Source of the DNA: an uncultured Poribacteria bacterium
GTDB lineage: Bacteria; Poribacteria; WGA-4E; PCPOR2b
NCBI GenBank assembly: GCA_958296125.1
Contig: OY282444.1
Coordinates: 1,415,176 to 1,479,175 of the forward strand
Direction of reading: 5' to 3'
Length of the DNA: 64,000 bases
Made by a program: the position numbers and the translations under genes. Below, in pieces: positions 26,746 to 35,728 of this stretch; position 1 is the first letter of the stretch; each line of letters begins with the position of its first letter. The notes under the pieces are model-generated. The model saw only the letters and a program-made list of their open reading frames with translations. It did no database searches and had not been told where the DNA came from.

Positions 26746-28128
26746 ATGTCTACTTACGATGTTGGGATTATTGGGGGCGGACCGGGCGGCTATGTCGCGG
26801 CGATTAAGGCTGCCCAGCTGGGGGGCAAAGTTTGCTTAATCGAAAAAGGGGAATGGGGGGGCACATGCCTGAATCGAGGGTGTATTCCGACCAAAACACT
26901 GTTTTCGGTGGCACACTTCGTCACGCAGGTTCGGGAAGCAGAGGGGTTTGGAGTCAAGATTAGCGGTGCGGAGATCGATTATTCGCAGGTGCTAGGACAT
27001 AAGGATGCCACCGTCCAGAAACTTACCGGTGGGATTGCACAGCTACTCAAAAGGAACGGGGTTGACACAATTAACGGAGCCGGCCGCCTCACCGGGAGGA
27101 ATAGGATAGAAACGACGAAAGCGGATGGCACACAAGAGCAGATCGACGCGAACCAGATTATTATCGCTACCGGTTCTGAGCCTGCGAATATTCCCCCATT
27201 TGACATTGATGAACAACAGGTCCTGACGACGACAGGAATTCTCGAATTAACGGAACTTCCCAAGAGTATCATCATTGTTGGTGGTGGTGTCGCCGGTTGT
27301 GAGTTTGCCTCGATTTTCAACGGATTGGGCTGCGATGTTACTGTCCTTGAACTGTTGCCGACGATTCTCGCTACGGAGGATACGCAGATTGTCCGACAAC
27401 TCCGCCTTTTAATGCGAAGGAAAGGGATCGAAATCAAGACAGATGCCAATGTAACGCGCGTAGACAAATCGGAATCCAGCGTGACCGCAACGCTGGGATC
27501 CGGCGAAAGTTTCAACGCGGAAAAAATGTTGATTTCTATCGGCAGAAGTTTCAACTCCGAAGGCATTGGACTGGAAATTGTCGGTGTCCGCACGGATAGG
27601 GGCAAGATTGTCGTCAATGAACGGATGGAAACCAATGTGCCGGGTATCTACGCGGTCGGCGATGTGGCGAGCCGGTATCTATTGGCGCATGTTGCATCGG
27701 CGGAAGGGATTGTCGCTGCACAAAACTGCATGGGCGGAGAATCGGAGATGGATTACAGCACAATACCGTGGTGTGTTTTCACGATTCCCGAAATCGCCAG
27801 ATGTGGCATGACAGAGGAGCAAGCCGAGGAAGAGGGTTACACGGTCAAGGTTGGTCGATTCCCTTATGCAGCCAACGGTAAGGCTCTAGGGATGCGTGAG
27901 TCAGATGGGTTCGTCAAGGTCATCTCAGATGAGGAATTTGGCGATATTCTCGGTGTCCATATCCTTGGGGCACACGCTTCAGACCTAATCCATGAAGCCG
28001 CAGTTGCTATCCGTCTAGAGGCATCGGTTGCGGATCTAGCGCACACAATCCACGCACATCCAACCCTTGCTGAAGCCGTTATGGAATCCGCCGAAGCAGC
28101 CTATGACCGTGCCATTCATCTTATCTAG
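26746..28128 (+). CDS. lpdA: Dihydrolipoyl dehydrogenase
   Basis: The FAD-dependent enzyme that reoxidises lipoyl groups of 2-oxoacid dehydrogenase complexes. Diagnostic features are the FAD loop IGGGPGGYVAAIKAAQLG (residues ~8-25), the redox disulfide GGTCLNRGCIPTKTL, the NAD loop VGGGVAGCEFASIFNGLG, ISIGRSFNSEGIGLE, YAVGDVA and the C-terminal catalytic HAHPTLAEAVMESA. The length of 460 is normal. No E1 or E2 genes are nearby, so it may serve complexes encoded elsewhere. GGGAGGGG precedes the ATG. Confidence 0.95.
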   Translation: MSTYDVGIIGGGPGGYVAAIKAAQLGGKVCLIEKGEWGGTCLNRGCIPTKTLFSVAHFVTQVREAEGFGVKISGAEIDYSQVLGHKDATVQKLTGGIAQLLKRNGVDTINGAGRLTGRNRIETTKADGTQEQIDANQIIIATGSEPANIPPFDIDEQQVLTTTGILELTELPKSIIIVGGGVAGCEFASIFNGLGCDVTVLELLPTILATEDTQIVRQLRLLMRRKGIEIKTDANVTRVDKSESSVTATLGSGESFNAEKMLISIGRSFNSEGIGLEIVGVRTDRGKIVVNERMETNVPGIYAVGDVASRYLLAHVASAEGIVAAQNCMGGESEMDYSTIPWCVFTIPEIARCGMTEEQAEEEGYTVKVGRFPYAANGKALGMRESDGFVKVISDEEFGDILGVHILGAHASDLIHEAAVAIRLEASVADLAHTIHAHPTLAEAVMESAEAAYDRAIHLI

Positions 28129-28281
28129 CGCAACTTGCCGCCTAAAACCCCGTTAGGGCGACGGTCTATAGCCATGCCAGATCATTTATATCTCAAAGTC
28201 CCATCAGAATTAATACATATCTTGGTTTCTGACGTTTGGCTTATTAAGATAGCAATTTAGGTCAATTTACTGGACCGCATC
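28129..28281. repeat. Intergenic segment with a CCGTTAGGG-type repeat
   Basis: The segment 28139-28170 reads CGCCTAAAACCCCGTTAGGG then CGACGGTCTATAG, with a small stem CCTAA/TTAGG. It resembles a short repeat often seen between genes in environmental genomes. The gap at 25028-25060 has a loosely similar sequence (CCCCGAACGCACTAGCGGGG then CGAC). The link is by eye and weak. Confidence 0.35.
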
Positions 28282-29319
28282 ATGTCAAAGTCTCAAGTTT
28301 TTCACTTTGCCCCTTTTCGGGAGGGTGCACTCAATACGGGACTCCCCCCAAACGGTATTCGACTCGACCGCTTTATTGAGACGCAACTCCCAGAGCAGGT
28401 GGAGGAGGAAGCAGAGGCATCCTCCCTCTTTCCTCTGTCCCGAACATACATTCAAAAGCTGATCCGATCAGGTGCCATAACCGTAAACGGCAAACCGTCC
28501 AAGCCCGGCTACAAACTCCGAACCGGCAATCAGGTGTCTCTCACGCTGCCCGACCCCCGCCCCCTTCAGGCAGTTGACCCTGAACCCATTCCGCTCGACA
28601 TCTTGTATGAAGATTCCGCCCTAATCGTTGTGAACAAACCGGCTGGCATGATCGTCCATCCCGCAGGTGCCGCCCAATCGGGCACGCTTGTCAATGCGCT
28701 GCTCAACCATTGTGATATTCTTCCCGGTATTGGCGGCGTTCAACGCCCCGGCATCGTGCATCGTCTCGACAAAGACACCTCCGGCGTGATTGTCGCCGCT
28801 AAGACAGATCGCGCCCATCGGCACCTTTCGGCTCAGTTTGAGGCACATACTACCACACGCCACTACCGCGCTGTCGTTTGCGGCGTACTTCCTAACGAGA
28901 CGGGAACTGTCAATGCCCGCATCCTCCGGAGTCCGCGAGATAGGCGCAAGATGACCGTAACAGGCACCGGTGGTCGTCATGCGGTCACTCACTATCACCT
29001 TCTTGAACGGTATGATCGATTTTCTCTCCTCAAGCTGACCTTGGAAACGGGACGTATCCACCAGATCCGCGTCCATCTCAGCCATATCGGACATCCCGTT
29101 GCCGGCGATCCTGTCTATGGGGGCGGATACGCTCGCGCTGCCTACGATGCCTCTTCCCCTCTTATCAAAGAAGCCCTTGTGGCACTCAATCGCCAAGCGC
29201 TGCACGCTCACACGCTTGGATTCACCCATCCGGAGACGGACGAGCGACTGACCTTTTTAGCCCCAATGCCGGCTGATATTTGGTGGTTTGTCGAAGAATT
29301 GAGGAGTGTAAAAGGATAG
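28282..29319 (+). CDS. RluD-type 23S rRNA pseudouridine synthase with S4 domain
   Basis: A 345-residue pseudouridine synthase. An S4 RNA-binding domain lies at about residues 52-95 (SRTYIQKLIRSGAITVNGK, then KLRTGNQVSLTLP). The catalytic domain has DSALIVVNKPAGMIVHPA, the active-site motif HRLDKDTSGVIVAAKT (~155-170) and TGRIHQIRVHLSHIGHPVAGD. This two-domain layout is that of RluD/RluC, which modify the large-subunit rRNA. An N-terminal extension of about 50 residues rich in glutamate is unusual. It differs from the short family member at 15801. Confidence 0.92.
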   Translation: MSKSQVFHFAPFREGALNTGLPPNGIRLDRFIETQLPEQVEEEAEASSLFPLSRTYIQKLIRSGAITVNGKPSKPGYKLRTGNQVSLTLPDPRPLQAVDPEPIPLDILYEDSALIVVNKPAGMIVHPAGAAQSGTLVNALLNHCDILPGIGGVQRPGIVHRLDKDTSGVIVAAKTDRAHRHLSAQFEAHTTTRHYRAVVCGVLPNETGTVNARILRSPRDRRKMTVTGTGGRHAVTHYHLLERYDRFSLLKLTLETGRIHQIRVHLSHIGHPVAGDPVYGGGYARAAYDASSPLIKEALVALNRQALHAHTLGFTHPETDERLTFLAPMPADIWWFVEELRSVKG

Positions 29320-29403
29320 AGATTTTAGTTTCACGTTCTAGAGTTGACCCGATGCAGTGTATGTGTTACACTCTGCTGCAAATTCAAATTCGGAGGAATT
29401 ATT

Positions 29404-30174
29404 ATGAAATGGTCGCTGAACACATATCAAACCTGTCAAGATTGGGAACTGAGCAAAATTCTCCAGATCGCTGAAGCCACAGGGTATCACGGTGTCGAGT
29501 TATTGATGGATTACAAGCAGAAGCACGGCTTCGAGTGGTCCACACCTGAAGCACAGTGGGGGCAACTCAAAGATCAGGTTGATGCCAGTGGGGTGGTAAT
29601 CTCATCGTTGACAAGTTGCCAGAATTTCCATTCACCGGATGCCGAGGATCGCGCCGAAAGTGTGCGCCGTGTCAAGCGCGTAATCGAGATGACGGATTTC
29701 ATGGGGTGTGACCACGTCCGCGTCCTTGGTGACCGATTCGACGATAGCACCCGCGCTGCCGTTGTCGGGTATGTCACCGATGCGCTGAAAGAGCTTGGGG
29801 AGTATGCTCAACCGAAGAGGATTACAGTATCCATCGAGATGCATGGATCCTTCATAGATCCGGTCCCAGCGATGGGAGTCATCGAAGGTGTCAATCTGCC
29901 CAACGTCGGCCTCATATTCAACTCACAGTTCGTCGGTTGTGAAGCGGGAAGTATCGAGCCACTCTTTTCTCGGGTTGCGCCGCACATCACGGCGGTGCAT
30001 ACCCACTCTGCCGAAGATCCGGAGACCTTTGAACACTACCGTCAGATGTTTCAGTGGCTTCAACGCATCGGTTTCGATGGCTATATTTCCAATGAATGTG
30101 CGTATCGGGGCCCAGATCCGGAAAAGGTGCTTGCGTTGTATGTAGGGCTATTCAAGGCGTTTGTGGGGGAATAA
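29404..30174 (+). CDS. Sugar phosphate isomerase/epimerase, TIM barrel
   Basis: A 256-residue xylose-isomerase-like TIM barrel. Conserved elements are GYHGVELLMDYKQKH, the glutamate-bearing VSIEMHGSFIDP, VGLIFNSQF, ITAVHTHSAED and the terminal GFDGYISNECAYRGPDPE. The start is ATG 29404, preceded by CGGAGGAATT; the upstream extension in the same frame has no support. It is followed after about 140 bases by a bicupin gene. Substrate unknown. Confidence 0.83.
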   Translation: MKWSLNTYQTCQDWELSKILQIAEATGYHGVELLMDYKQKHGFEWSTPEAQWGQLKDQVDASGVVISSLTSCQNFHSPDAEDRAESVRRVKRVIEMTDFMGCDHVRVLGDRFDDSTRAAVVGYVTDALKELGEYAQPKRITVSIEMHGSFIDPVPAMGVIEGVNLPNVGLIFNSQFVGCEAGSIEPLFSRVAPHITAVHTHSAEDPETFEHYRQMFQWLQRIGFDGYISNECAYRGPDPEKVLALYVGLFKAFVGE

Positions 30175-30317
30175 TACCCGCTTCGGTTCATGTAAAAAGA
30201 AGGCACAAAGTATTAAAGCATCCGCAAGCAGGCCAAGTTGTATAGTTTTCGATTCCGGTAAAAAGTGGGTAATGAACCACCCTACTACAAATCATGAATG
30301 ACTCACTAGGAGGAAAA

Positions 30318-31037
30318 ATGGCTTACATAAAAAACTGGCGCGATGTCCAACCTAACATCGCTCATTTAAGTGCAGTGCACTGGGGAGGTCTACGTTCCCT
30401 AGAGGAAGGCAGTGACGATGACCGTAATCGCCTGGACCGCTTGAACGGCTTTGCCCGACACGCGCTCCAAGGACGTAAAACCTCCGATTATCACAAACAT
30501 GAGAGTTTGGAGCAGGTCTATTACATTCTCAGCGGAAAGGGAGAAGTGCTGTTTGCCGATAAACGCTATCCCGTAGAAGATGGTGATGCGATTTACCTGC
30601 CCTCCGACATCCATCACCAGATGTTCAATACTATGAACGAAGAGTGGCTGGAGCATCACGTCATCAGCATGGGTGTGGCGGGCAACGGCGGTAAATTTAC
30701 CGTCCGCAATTGGACCCAGGTAGCACCACAGGGGGACGGTGCCGGTGCGGTCCGATGGTATCAACTGGAACCCGAAGGCAGCAGTGAGAGTGGTTGTCTG
30801 AGAGGGATGCAGTTCATCGCTCGCGAGTCAGTGCAACCCGGTAACGAATCAATTGAACGGTGTCACACGGATATCGAGCAGGTCTACTATGTGCTAGAGA
30901 ATCGCGGTGTGCTTCAGAGTGATGGCGAAGAGCAGGAGATAACCGAAGGCGATATGATTCACATTCCTGCCGACACAACTTACAAAATTCTGAATCCACA
31001 TCAGGAGTGGGTAAGCTCCCTGATTATGGCGGGTTGA
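30318..31037 (+). CDS. Bicupin protein
   Basis: A 239-residue protein with two cupin domains in tandem. The first (about residues 50-115) has a full metal set: YHKHESLEQVYYILSGKG and GDAIYLPSDIHHQMFN. The second (about 165-235) keeps CHTDIEQVYYVLENRG and GDMIHIPADTTYKILN but lacks the first motif's histidine pair and the final histidine, so its metal site is probably degenerate. The strong AGGAGG at 30309-30314 fixes the start at ATG 30318. Such bicupins act on sugars or aromatic acids; function unassigned. Confidence 0.82.
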   Translation: MAYIKNWRDVQPNIAHLSAVHWGGLRSLEEGSDDDRNRLDRLNGFARHALQGRKTSDYHKHESLEQVYYILSGKGEVLFADKRYPVEDGDAIYLPSDIHHQMFNTMNEEWLEHHVISMGVAGNGGKFTVRNWTQVAPQGDGAGAVRWYQLEPEGSSESGCLRGMQFIARESVQPGNESIERCHTDIEQVYYVLENRGVLQSDGEEQEITEGDMIHIPADTTYKILNPHQEWVSSLIMAG

Positions 31038-31053
31038 GCGACTGCGCGCTGTC

Positions 31054-31364
31054 TTACTCGCGTTCCCAACGACTTGGGTTCATGCCGGGGGCTTCGTGGG
31101 GCATATTGGGCGGTTTGTTGCCGCCCTCGTATATCCAAATGCGAGCGTTGCGATCGCCCATCAACTCACGCACGGGTGGGGGGAGTTTGGCAACTTCGGC
31201 TTTATCCCAAGGCTCCACCTCTCCGGCGGGCCCTGCCCAAGTCGGTCGGTAGGAGAGCTGCAGTGCCTCTCTTGGATATGTTCCAATGTTTGGATAGTTG
31301 CCGTGGAAGACATAATTGTTGAATAGCACCGCAGTGCCAGCGTTTTCCTGGTCTCGGAACGGAC
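31054..31364 (-). pseudogene. C-terminal fragment of a phytanoyl-CoA dioxygenase-like protein, cut at an 18-bp repeat
   Basis: About 97 residues on the minus strand look like the end of a PhyH-type Fe(II)/2-oxoglutarate dioxygenase: AGTAVLFNNYVFHGNYPNIG provides the distal histidine, then REALQLSYRPTWAG and the C-terminus. The N-terminal half, with the HxD motif, is missing. Upstream of 31347 the frame runs through an 18-bp dispersed repeat (read as CPFRDQ) into unrelated sequence. The gene therefore seems to have been broken at the repeat. The complete relative at 47106-48011 is a different subgroup. Confidence 0.6.
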
Positions 31365-31667
31365 AACATTGGGTCAAACAGTGTAGTTTTTTATTCCATC
31401 CATAGTAAAAATGTGATATAATCACATCATACGCTCCTGAAACAGTATTTTGAAACAACGAAGTGAATGGGTCCGTGCCGAGACCAGGGTTGCGTCACCG
31501 TCGCCGAGGGGCACTCGGAGACGTTAAACGCTTGTGGAGATTCGGTAAGCCCTCAGTAGTCCGTTCCGAGACCAGGGTTGAGGCTCGAATCGTTGAAGCA
31601 AGTTTGGGCTGCGATAGCACAGGGCAATCCATGTCTCCCCGATAGATCGGGACAGGCTGGCACGGAC
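31347..31667. repeat. Cluster of 18-bp dispersed repeats
   Basis: Copies are at 31347-31364 (minus, TTCC variant), 31471-31488 (plus, GTGCC form), 31559-31576 (plus, TTCC variant) and a partial inverted arm GGCACGGAC at 31659-31667. A short palindrome, CCCGAT-AGA-TCGGGA, lies just before that arm (31638-31652). The first two copies face away from each other, and the last two form an inverted pair about 100 bases apart. No credible gene lies between 31459 and 31747. Confidence 0.8.
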
Positions 31668-31693
31668 TGCTACTGGTCAGTCTATCATAGGAA

Positions 31694-31715
31694 TCCCAAG
31701 CATTTATGCTTGGGA
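31694..31715. repeat. Perfect palindrome (10-base arms, TT loop)
   Basis: TCCCAAGCAT-TT-ATGCTTGGGA. It lies 33 bases beyond the stop of the DUF6807 gene in its reading direction. It could act as a terminator hairpin for that gene, although no T-run follows on the minus strand. Confidence 0.7.
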
Positions 31716-31747
31716 GCAGTCAAATAGCTCAGTCTCCTTTCCTAAAA

Positions 31748-32698
31748 TTATCCGGTCTCCCGTTTGAAAGCCGCATACAGATCTGGAACACCCGCCTCGT
31801 AGGGGTCTCCATCGTGGGCAACCCCCCGAATGGCTAAATCCACCTCTTCCCCACGGGCTACATAAGTGGCTCCCTTGCGAAACGGGTTGACTCGGATGGT
31901 TCCATAGCTCCCCGCATACCAAGCGACATTCCCCATCGATGGGAATTGGAAGACCGCAATGCCAGCGGTGCGCCCTTGGGAGTCTGTTCCGTAGTAGTCA
32001 ATCCAATCTGCGTGCTGCCAACCTACATCAGCGTCCCGTCGTCCTTCAGAATCCACGATGCTGCCTCCCTGTTTCACACCATTCGGGTCTACAACCCTTA
32101 GGTGGTCAGCCATCCGAATCGTGAAATAGCCGTGCCGTGAGGGACCCAGGCGGATATCCCACTCCGTCGGCCTTAGCTGTGAGCGCACGTCAAACACATT
32201 GGCAACCTCGCCCGGAAAGACGCTGATGGTGCGCATCTCTTCGGCAACAACGCGGCGATATTTCGGGGCGTACCCCTGTTCAGGTCCCTGCCATTGCATC
32301 CTCACGATGAACTCCAGATGGTGCTCGTTCAATTCTGTGCATTCATTGTGCGTCATTGCCACGATACGTCCCTCTCCCCTCCCGCGCATGTCGGGCGAGT
32401 TGGTGTAAAAGCACATACCGGGATTCTCAAATCGTCCAGCGGCGGATGTCTGGTATGTAAAGAAGTAGTCGTTTCCCACGGTGACCGACTGATGAAAGGC
32501 GTGGTCGCTGGTTGGTCTCTCGTTTGTAACAGCAACCCCCGACGGTGTCATCACCGGGTAGACATAGCAGCGGCGAGAAGATTGGTTGAAGCCGGTGACA
32601 GGTTTGCCCTTCCAGCTAACCTTCAAAAGCCGAACCGGATCATCCATCCAGTCATTCGGAATGGATATATCTGAACTTTCCACCGAAAAATACTTCAT
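31748..32698 (-). CDS. DUF6807 (PmoA-like) family protein
   Basis: A 316-residue soluble protein whose central and C-terminal parts match the family annotated as PmoA or DUF6807. Visible features are PYGTIRVNPF-like SYGTIRVNPFR near the end, ADWIDYYGTDSQGRTAGIAV, GNVAWYAGSYG and HLEFIVRMQWQGPE. Despite the old name 'methane oxygenase PmoA', these proteins are not methane monooxygenase subunits; they occur in sugar- and glycan-degrading clusters and probably have a galactose-mutarotase-like beta fold. There is no signal peptide. It stands between the broken dioxygenase and the divergent SDR genes. Confidence 0.65.
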   Translation of the reverse strand: MKYFSVESSDISIPNDWMDDPVRLLKVSWKGKPVTGFNQSSRRCYVYPVMTPSGVAVTNERPTSDHAFHQSVTVGNDYFFTYQTSAAGRFENPGMCFYTNSPDMRGRGEGRIVAMTHNECTELNEHHLEFIVRMQWQGPEQGYAPKYRRVVAEEMRTISVFPGEVANVFDVRSQLRPTEWDIRLGPSRHGYFTIRMADHLRVVDPNGVKQGGSIVDSEGRRDADVGWQHADWIDYYGTDSQGRTAGIAVFQFPSMGNVAWYAGSYGTIRVNPFRKGATYVARGEEVDLAIRGVAHDGDPYEAGVPDLYAAFKRETG

Positions 32699-32742
32699 AG
32701 CACAGCACTCCTATAGTGCGGGTTTATCTACTATTTTTGCAC

Positions 32743-32772
32743 TTGACGTTTTTTTATGGGCAATGGTATATT
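32743..32772 (+). promoter_or_regulatory. Sigma-70-type promoter for the SDR-isomerase-mutarotase run
   Basis: TTGACG (32743-32748) and TATATT (32767-32772) with an 18-base spacer, in an AT-rich gap. It would give a leader of about 100 bases before the SDR start at 32882. Confidence 0.55.
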
Positions 32773-32881
32773 GTATTAGGTTTTGGAGATTTATTCAACA
32801 GCGTTATATGTAAAAAAATGGCGGGGTAAATTCTCCGCTTCGTTCTGTTTATTATAGATGTATCGTCAGGAGATATTATAG

Positions 32882-33640
32882 ATGAGTGCAATTACAAAGG
32901 TTGCTATCGTGACGGGAGCAGGTTCTGGCATTGGTAGGCAAACGTCGATCGCTCTGTCGCAGGCGGGCTATTCCGTTGTCTTGGCTGGCCGTCGTGTAGA
33001 GGCGTTAGAGACAACCGCCAAGGCGACAGCAGCGGATAGCTCACGAGTCCTAGTTGCACCGACAGACGTGACAGATCACACCTCCATCCAAAACTTATTT
33101 GCCCAAACGAAGGAGACCTTTGGCAGGCTTGATCTACTGTTTAATAATGCTGGCACCGGCACACCCCCTGTGCCGCTGGAGGAGTTGACCTACGAGCAAT
33201 GGCAGCTGGTTGCAGATACCAACCTGACCGGCGCATTCTTCTGCACACAGGAAGCGTTCAAGATTATGAAGGATCAGCAACCCAGAGGCGGGCGCATCAT
33301 CAATAACGGTTCTATATCAGCGCACGTGCCACGGGTAAACTCCGCACCCTATACCGCCACCAAACATGGATTAACGGGGCTCACCAAGGCGACAGTGCTT
33401 GATGGGCGGAAGCACGATATTGCGTGTGGTCAAATCGACATTGGCAACGCAGCGACCGAAAGAACGGACCGAATGGAGGTGGGTGTCCCGCAAGCAAATG
33501 GAAGTGTTGCACTTGAGCCGAGAATGGACGTGAATGATGTGGCACGTGCCGTGGTGCACATGGCGAGTCTTCCTTTGGAGGCTAACGTGCTGTTCATGAC
33601 CATCATGGCAACGGAGATGCCCTACGTTGGACGCGGATAA
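32882..33640 (+). CDS. Short-chain dehydrogenase/reductase (SDR), copy A
   Basis: A 252-residue NAD(P)-dependent SDR. It has the cofactor loop [22 protein letters not shown], the catalytic serine in [10 protein letters not shown] and the YTATK active-site tyrosine-lysine pair. A near-identical paralog lies at 48435-49187; long blocks such as [15 protein letters not shown] and [10 protein letters not shown] are shared. AGGAG precedes the ATG. It heads a plus-strand run with a second SDR, a TIM-barrel isomerase and a rhamnose mutarotase, and probably oxidises a deoxy-sugar or its breakdown product. Confidence 0.88.
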   Translation: MSAITKVAIVTGAGSGIGRQTSIALSQAGYSVVLAGRRVEALETTAKATAADSSRVLVAPTDVTDHTSIQNLFAQTKETFGRLDLLFNNAGTGTPPVPLEELTYEQWQLVADTNLTGAFFCTQEAFKIMKDQQPRGGRIINNGSISAHVPRVNSAPYTATKHGLTGLTKATVLDGRKHDIACGQIDIGNAATERTDRMEVGVPQANGSVALEPRMDVNDVARAVVHMASLPLEANVLFMTIMATEMPYVGRG

Positions 33641-33693
33641 TCTGAAGCGAGCTGCCTCAAAACGATGGAAGATTCGCAAACATGGGAGAGCTT

Positions 33694-34509
33694 ATGAACT
33701 CTAAACGGTTGGAAGGACAAATTGCCTGGATTAGCGGTGGTGCTTCGGGCATGGGGGCAGCCACCGCCCAACTCTTCGCAGCGGAAGGAGCGAAGGTTGC
33801 TGTCGTAGATATACAAGCCGAGTGCGGTCACAAAGTTGTCGAAGGTATCACCGATCACGGAGGTGAAGCCATTTTCCTCCAATGCGACGTTGCCCAAGAG
33901 GATGAGGTGCGCCAATCGATCGAGAGAACGGTTGCACACTTCGGTGGCTTGCAGATCATTGTTAATTGCGCCGGGGTTGTCCACGTTGCACTCCTGCACG
34001 AGTATTCGGAACAGGAGTGGGACCACCTGATGGGCGTTAACGTCAAATCAATCTTCTTCTCCATCAAACATGGGCACTCCCATCTGTGCAAGAATCAACG
34101 CAGCTATATGGTGAACATCGGCTCAGTGGGCAGCTTCATCGGACAAGCCCAAACACCGGCTTACATTACTTCCAAGCACGCGGTGCTCGGATTGAGTCGA
34201 TCTATCGCACTCGACTACGCTGCCGATGGGCTGCGTTGTAACTGCGTCTGCCCCGGAATCACCGACACCCCGATGTTGCGTTACCATTTGAGCACCACAC
34301 CCGATCCAGAAGCCACGCTTGCCAACCGCCTCCGCCGTGTCCCCACAGGCATCGCCATCACACCGATGGACATCGCCAGATCGGTGCGCTACCTCTCCTG
34401 CGAGGACTCCGCCGGTGTCACCGGGACATCGTTGGTGGTGGATGGGGCATATATCACACCCGCTGAGTGGGAAACCGTGGGACAAACGAAATTTATGGAG
34501 TCATCATGA
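33694..34509 (+). CDS. Short-chain dehydrogenase/reductase
   Basis: A 271-residue classical SDR. Features: ISGGASGMGAAT (cofactor loop), CDVAQEDEV, IIVNCAGVVH, the catalytic serine in NIGSVGSFIG, YITSK (tyrosine and lysine), NCVCPGITDTPML and a C-terminal VTGTSLVVDGAYIT. GGGAGAGCTT precedes the ATG at 33694, which I prefer over the ATG 12 bases upstream. The last bases overlap the isomerase start in an ATGA, so the two are coupled. Sugar or sugar-acid dehydrogenase is the likely role, from context. Confidence 0.88.
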   Translation: MNSKRLEGQIAWISGGASGMGAATAQLFAAEGAKVAVVDIQAECGHKVVEGITDHGGEAIFLQCDVAQEDEVRQSIERTVAHFGGLQIIVNCAGVVHVALLHEYSEQEWDHLMGVNVKSIFFSIKHGHSHLCKNQRSYMVNIGSVGSFIGQAQTPAYITSKHAVLGLSRSIALDYAADGLRCNCVCPGITDTPMLRYHLSTTPDPEATLANRLRRVPTGIAITPMDIARSVRYLSCEDSAGVTGTSLVVDGAYITPAEWETVGQTKFMESS

Positions 34510-35345
34510 CGCTCAAACTGGCTTGTGCTGATTTTACGTTTCCGCTGTTACCTCATGAGAAGGTGCTTCAACTTATCGCCATGCTGGAGTTCAAAGGTGT
34601 GGATATTGGTCTGTTTGAAGGCCGCTCCCATCTTTTGCCTTCCCGCGAGTTCGAGAGCGTCACCCAATCTGCGCGACGATTAAAAAATAGATTAGACGCT
34701 TGGGGACTAGAGGCTGCCGACGTTTTTCTTCAAATGGCTTTGGATTTCAGACCTTACGCGGTCAACCATCCTGAAGCGTCGCAGCGAGAGAAGGCTCGTA
34801 ACTGGTTCATTAAAACGCTTGATTACGCTGCCGAGTGTGAGTGCGAGCATGTGACTGGATTGCCCGGCGCACACTTCGAGACAGAGCCATACGATGATTC
34901 CTTCGCTCGCGCGGTTGATGAGCTGAACTGGCGAGTGGATCAAGCCAAGGCATACGGCATCGTCTTCGGTGTCGAAGCTCACATCGGTTCCATTGTCCCG
35001 CAGCCGGCACCGGCGGAGAAGCTGGTGCAGCAGGTCCCCGGCCTGACCCTGACCTTAGACTATGCCCACTTCACGCGGATCGGTTTGCCGGACGAGGTTG
35101 TAGAGCCGTTGGTCAAATACGCAAGCCACTTCCACGTAAGAGGTGCTCGCAATGATCGACTGCAAGAGACCTTTGCCAACAACACAATTAATTTCAAACG
35201 GATTTTGGAACTCGCACATGCGAATGGATACGGTGGCTGGTTCGGAATTGAGTATGTCTGGACGGAATGGGAGAACTGCAACGCGTGTGACAACCTGTCA
35301 GAGACGATTCTGTTTCGGGACTTTGTCCGGTCGCTGACTAACTGA
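34506..35345 (+). CDS. Sugar phosphate isomerase/epimerase, TIM barrel
   Basis: A 279-residue xylose-isomerase-like barrel. Elements include FKGVDIGLFEGRSHLL, CEHVTGLPGAHFETEP, the glutamate-bearing FGVEAHIGSIVPQPA, LTLDYAHFT, HFHVRGAR and GWFGIEYVWTEW. Start ATG 34506 overlaps the upstream SDR stop by four bases. It is the second gene pair member in a run that ends in a rhamnose mutarotase, so it probably handles a deoxy-sugar or keto-sugar intermediate. Confidence 0.83.
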   Translation: MTLKLACADFTFPLLPHEKVLQLIAMLEFKGVDIGLFEGRSHLLPSREFESVTQSARRLKNRLDAWGLEAADVFLQMALDFRPYAVNHPEASQREKARNWFIKTLDYAAECECEHVTGLPGAHFETEPYDDSFARAVDELNWRVDQAKAYGIVFGVEAHIGSIVPQPAPAEKLVQQVPGLTLTLDYAHFTRIGLPDEVVEPLVKYASHFHVRGARNDRLQETFANNTINFKRILELAHANGYGGWFGIEYVWTEWENCNACDNLSETILFRDFVRSLTN

Positions 35346-35378
35346 CAAATAGTGTAATTCACAAAAAGGAAAACAATA

Positions 35379-35699
35379 ATGTATTCAATCGGTTTGTCTA
35401 TGAAACTACGGCCCGGGAGTTACGAGGGATACAAAGAAGCCCACGATAACCTTTGGCCCGAAATTGCAAAAAGTATGGACGATAACAACGTGAGTATGTC
35501 AATCTATCGCTTAGGGGACCGCCTATTCTTGCACGCAGTTGCGCCATCCGAGGCGGATTGGCTCAAGAGTCGCGAAGACCCTGAACTGGAACGGTGGTCT
35601 GAGTATATGGCAAATTACCTCGAAACGGATGATGCGGGTAACATCATTTTTGATACATTGCCGGAGGCGTTCGCATTTGGCATGTTCAAATCGGAATAG
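35379..35699 (+). CDS. rhaM: L-rhamnose mutarotase
   Basis: A 106-residue protein of the RhaM (formerly DUF718) family, which interconverts alpha and beta anomers of L-rhamnose. The family pattern is clear: MKLRPGSYEGYKEAHDNLWPE, the active-site histidine of that stretch, MSIYRLGDRLFLHAVA and the tryptophan of ERWSEYMANYLE. The length is normal. AAAAGGAAA precedes the ATG. As the last gene of the SDR-SDR-isomerase run it points to L-rhamnose, L-fucose or a related methyl-pentose as the substrate of the cluster. It converges on the Rpn nuclease gene. Confidence 0.85.
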   Translation: MYSIGLSMKLRPGSYEGYKEAHDNLWPEIAKSMDDNNVSMSIYRLGDRLFLHAVAPSEADWLKSREDPELERWSEYMANYLETDDAGNIIFDTLPEAFAFGMFKSE

Positions 35700-35728
35700 A
35701 GGGGTTAGTCAATCTGAGCCAACACCGC

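Noticed and set aside
26979-27635. 218-codon open frame antisense to lpdA
   Set aside because: Shadow of a well-conserved lipoamide dehydrogenase; low-complexity serine/isoleucine-rich translation.
31347-31576. Repeat cluster considered as a CRISPR array
   Set aside because: Spacing is irregular, units are in mixed orientation, the unit is only 18 bases, and there are no cas genes.
31463-31645. 60-codon open frame between the repeats
   Set aside because: It consists largely of translated 18-bp repeat copies (SVPRPG-like pieces) and has no ribosome site.
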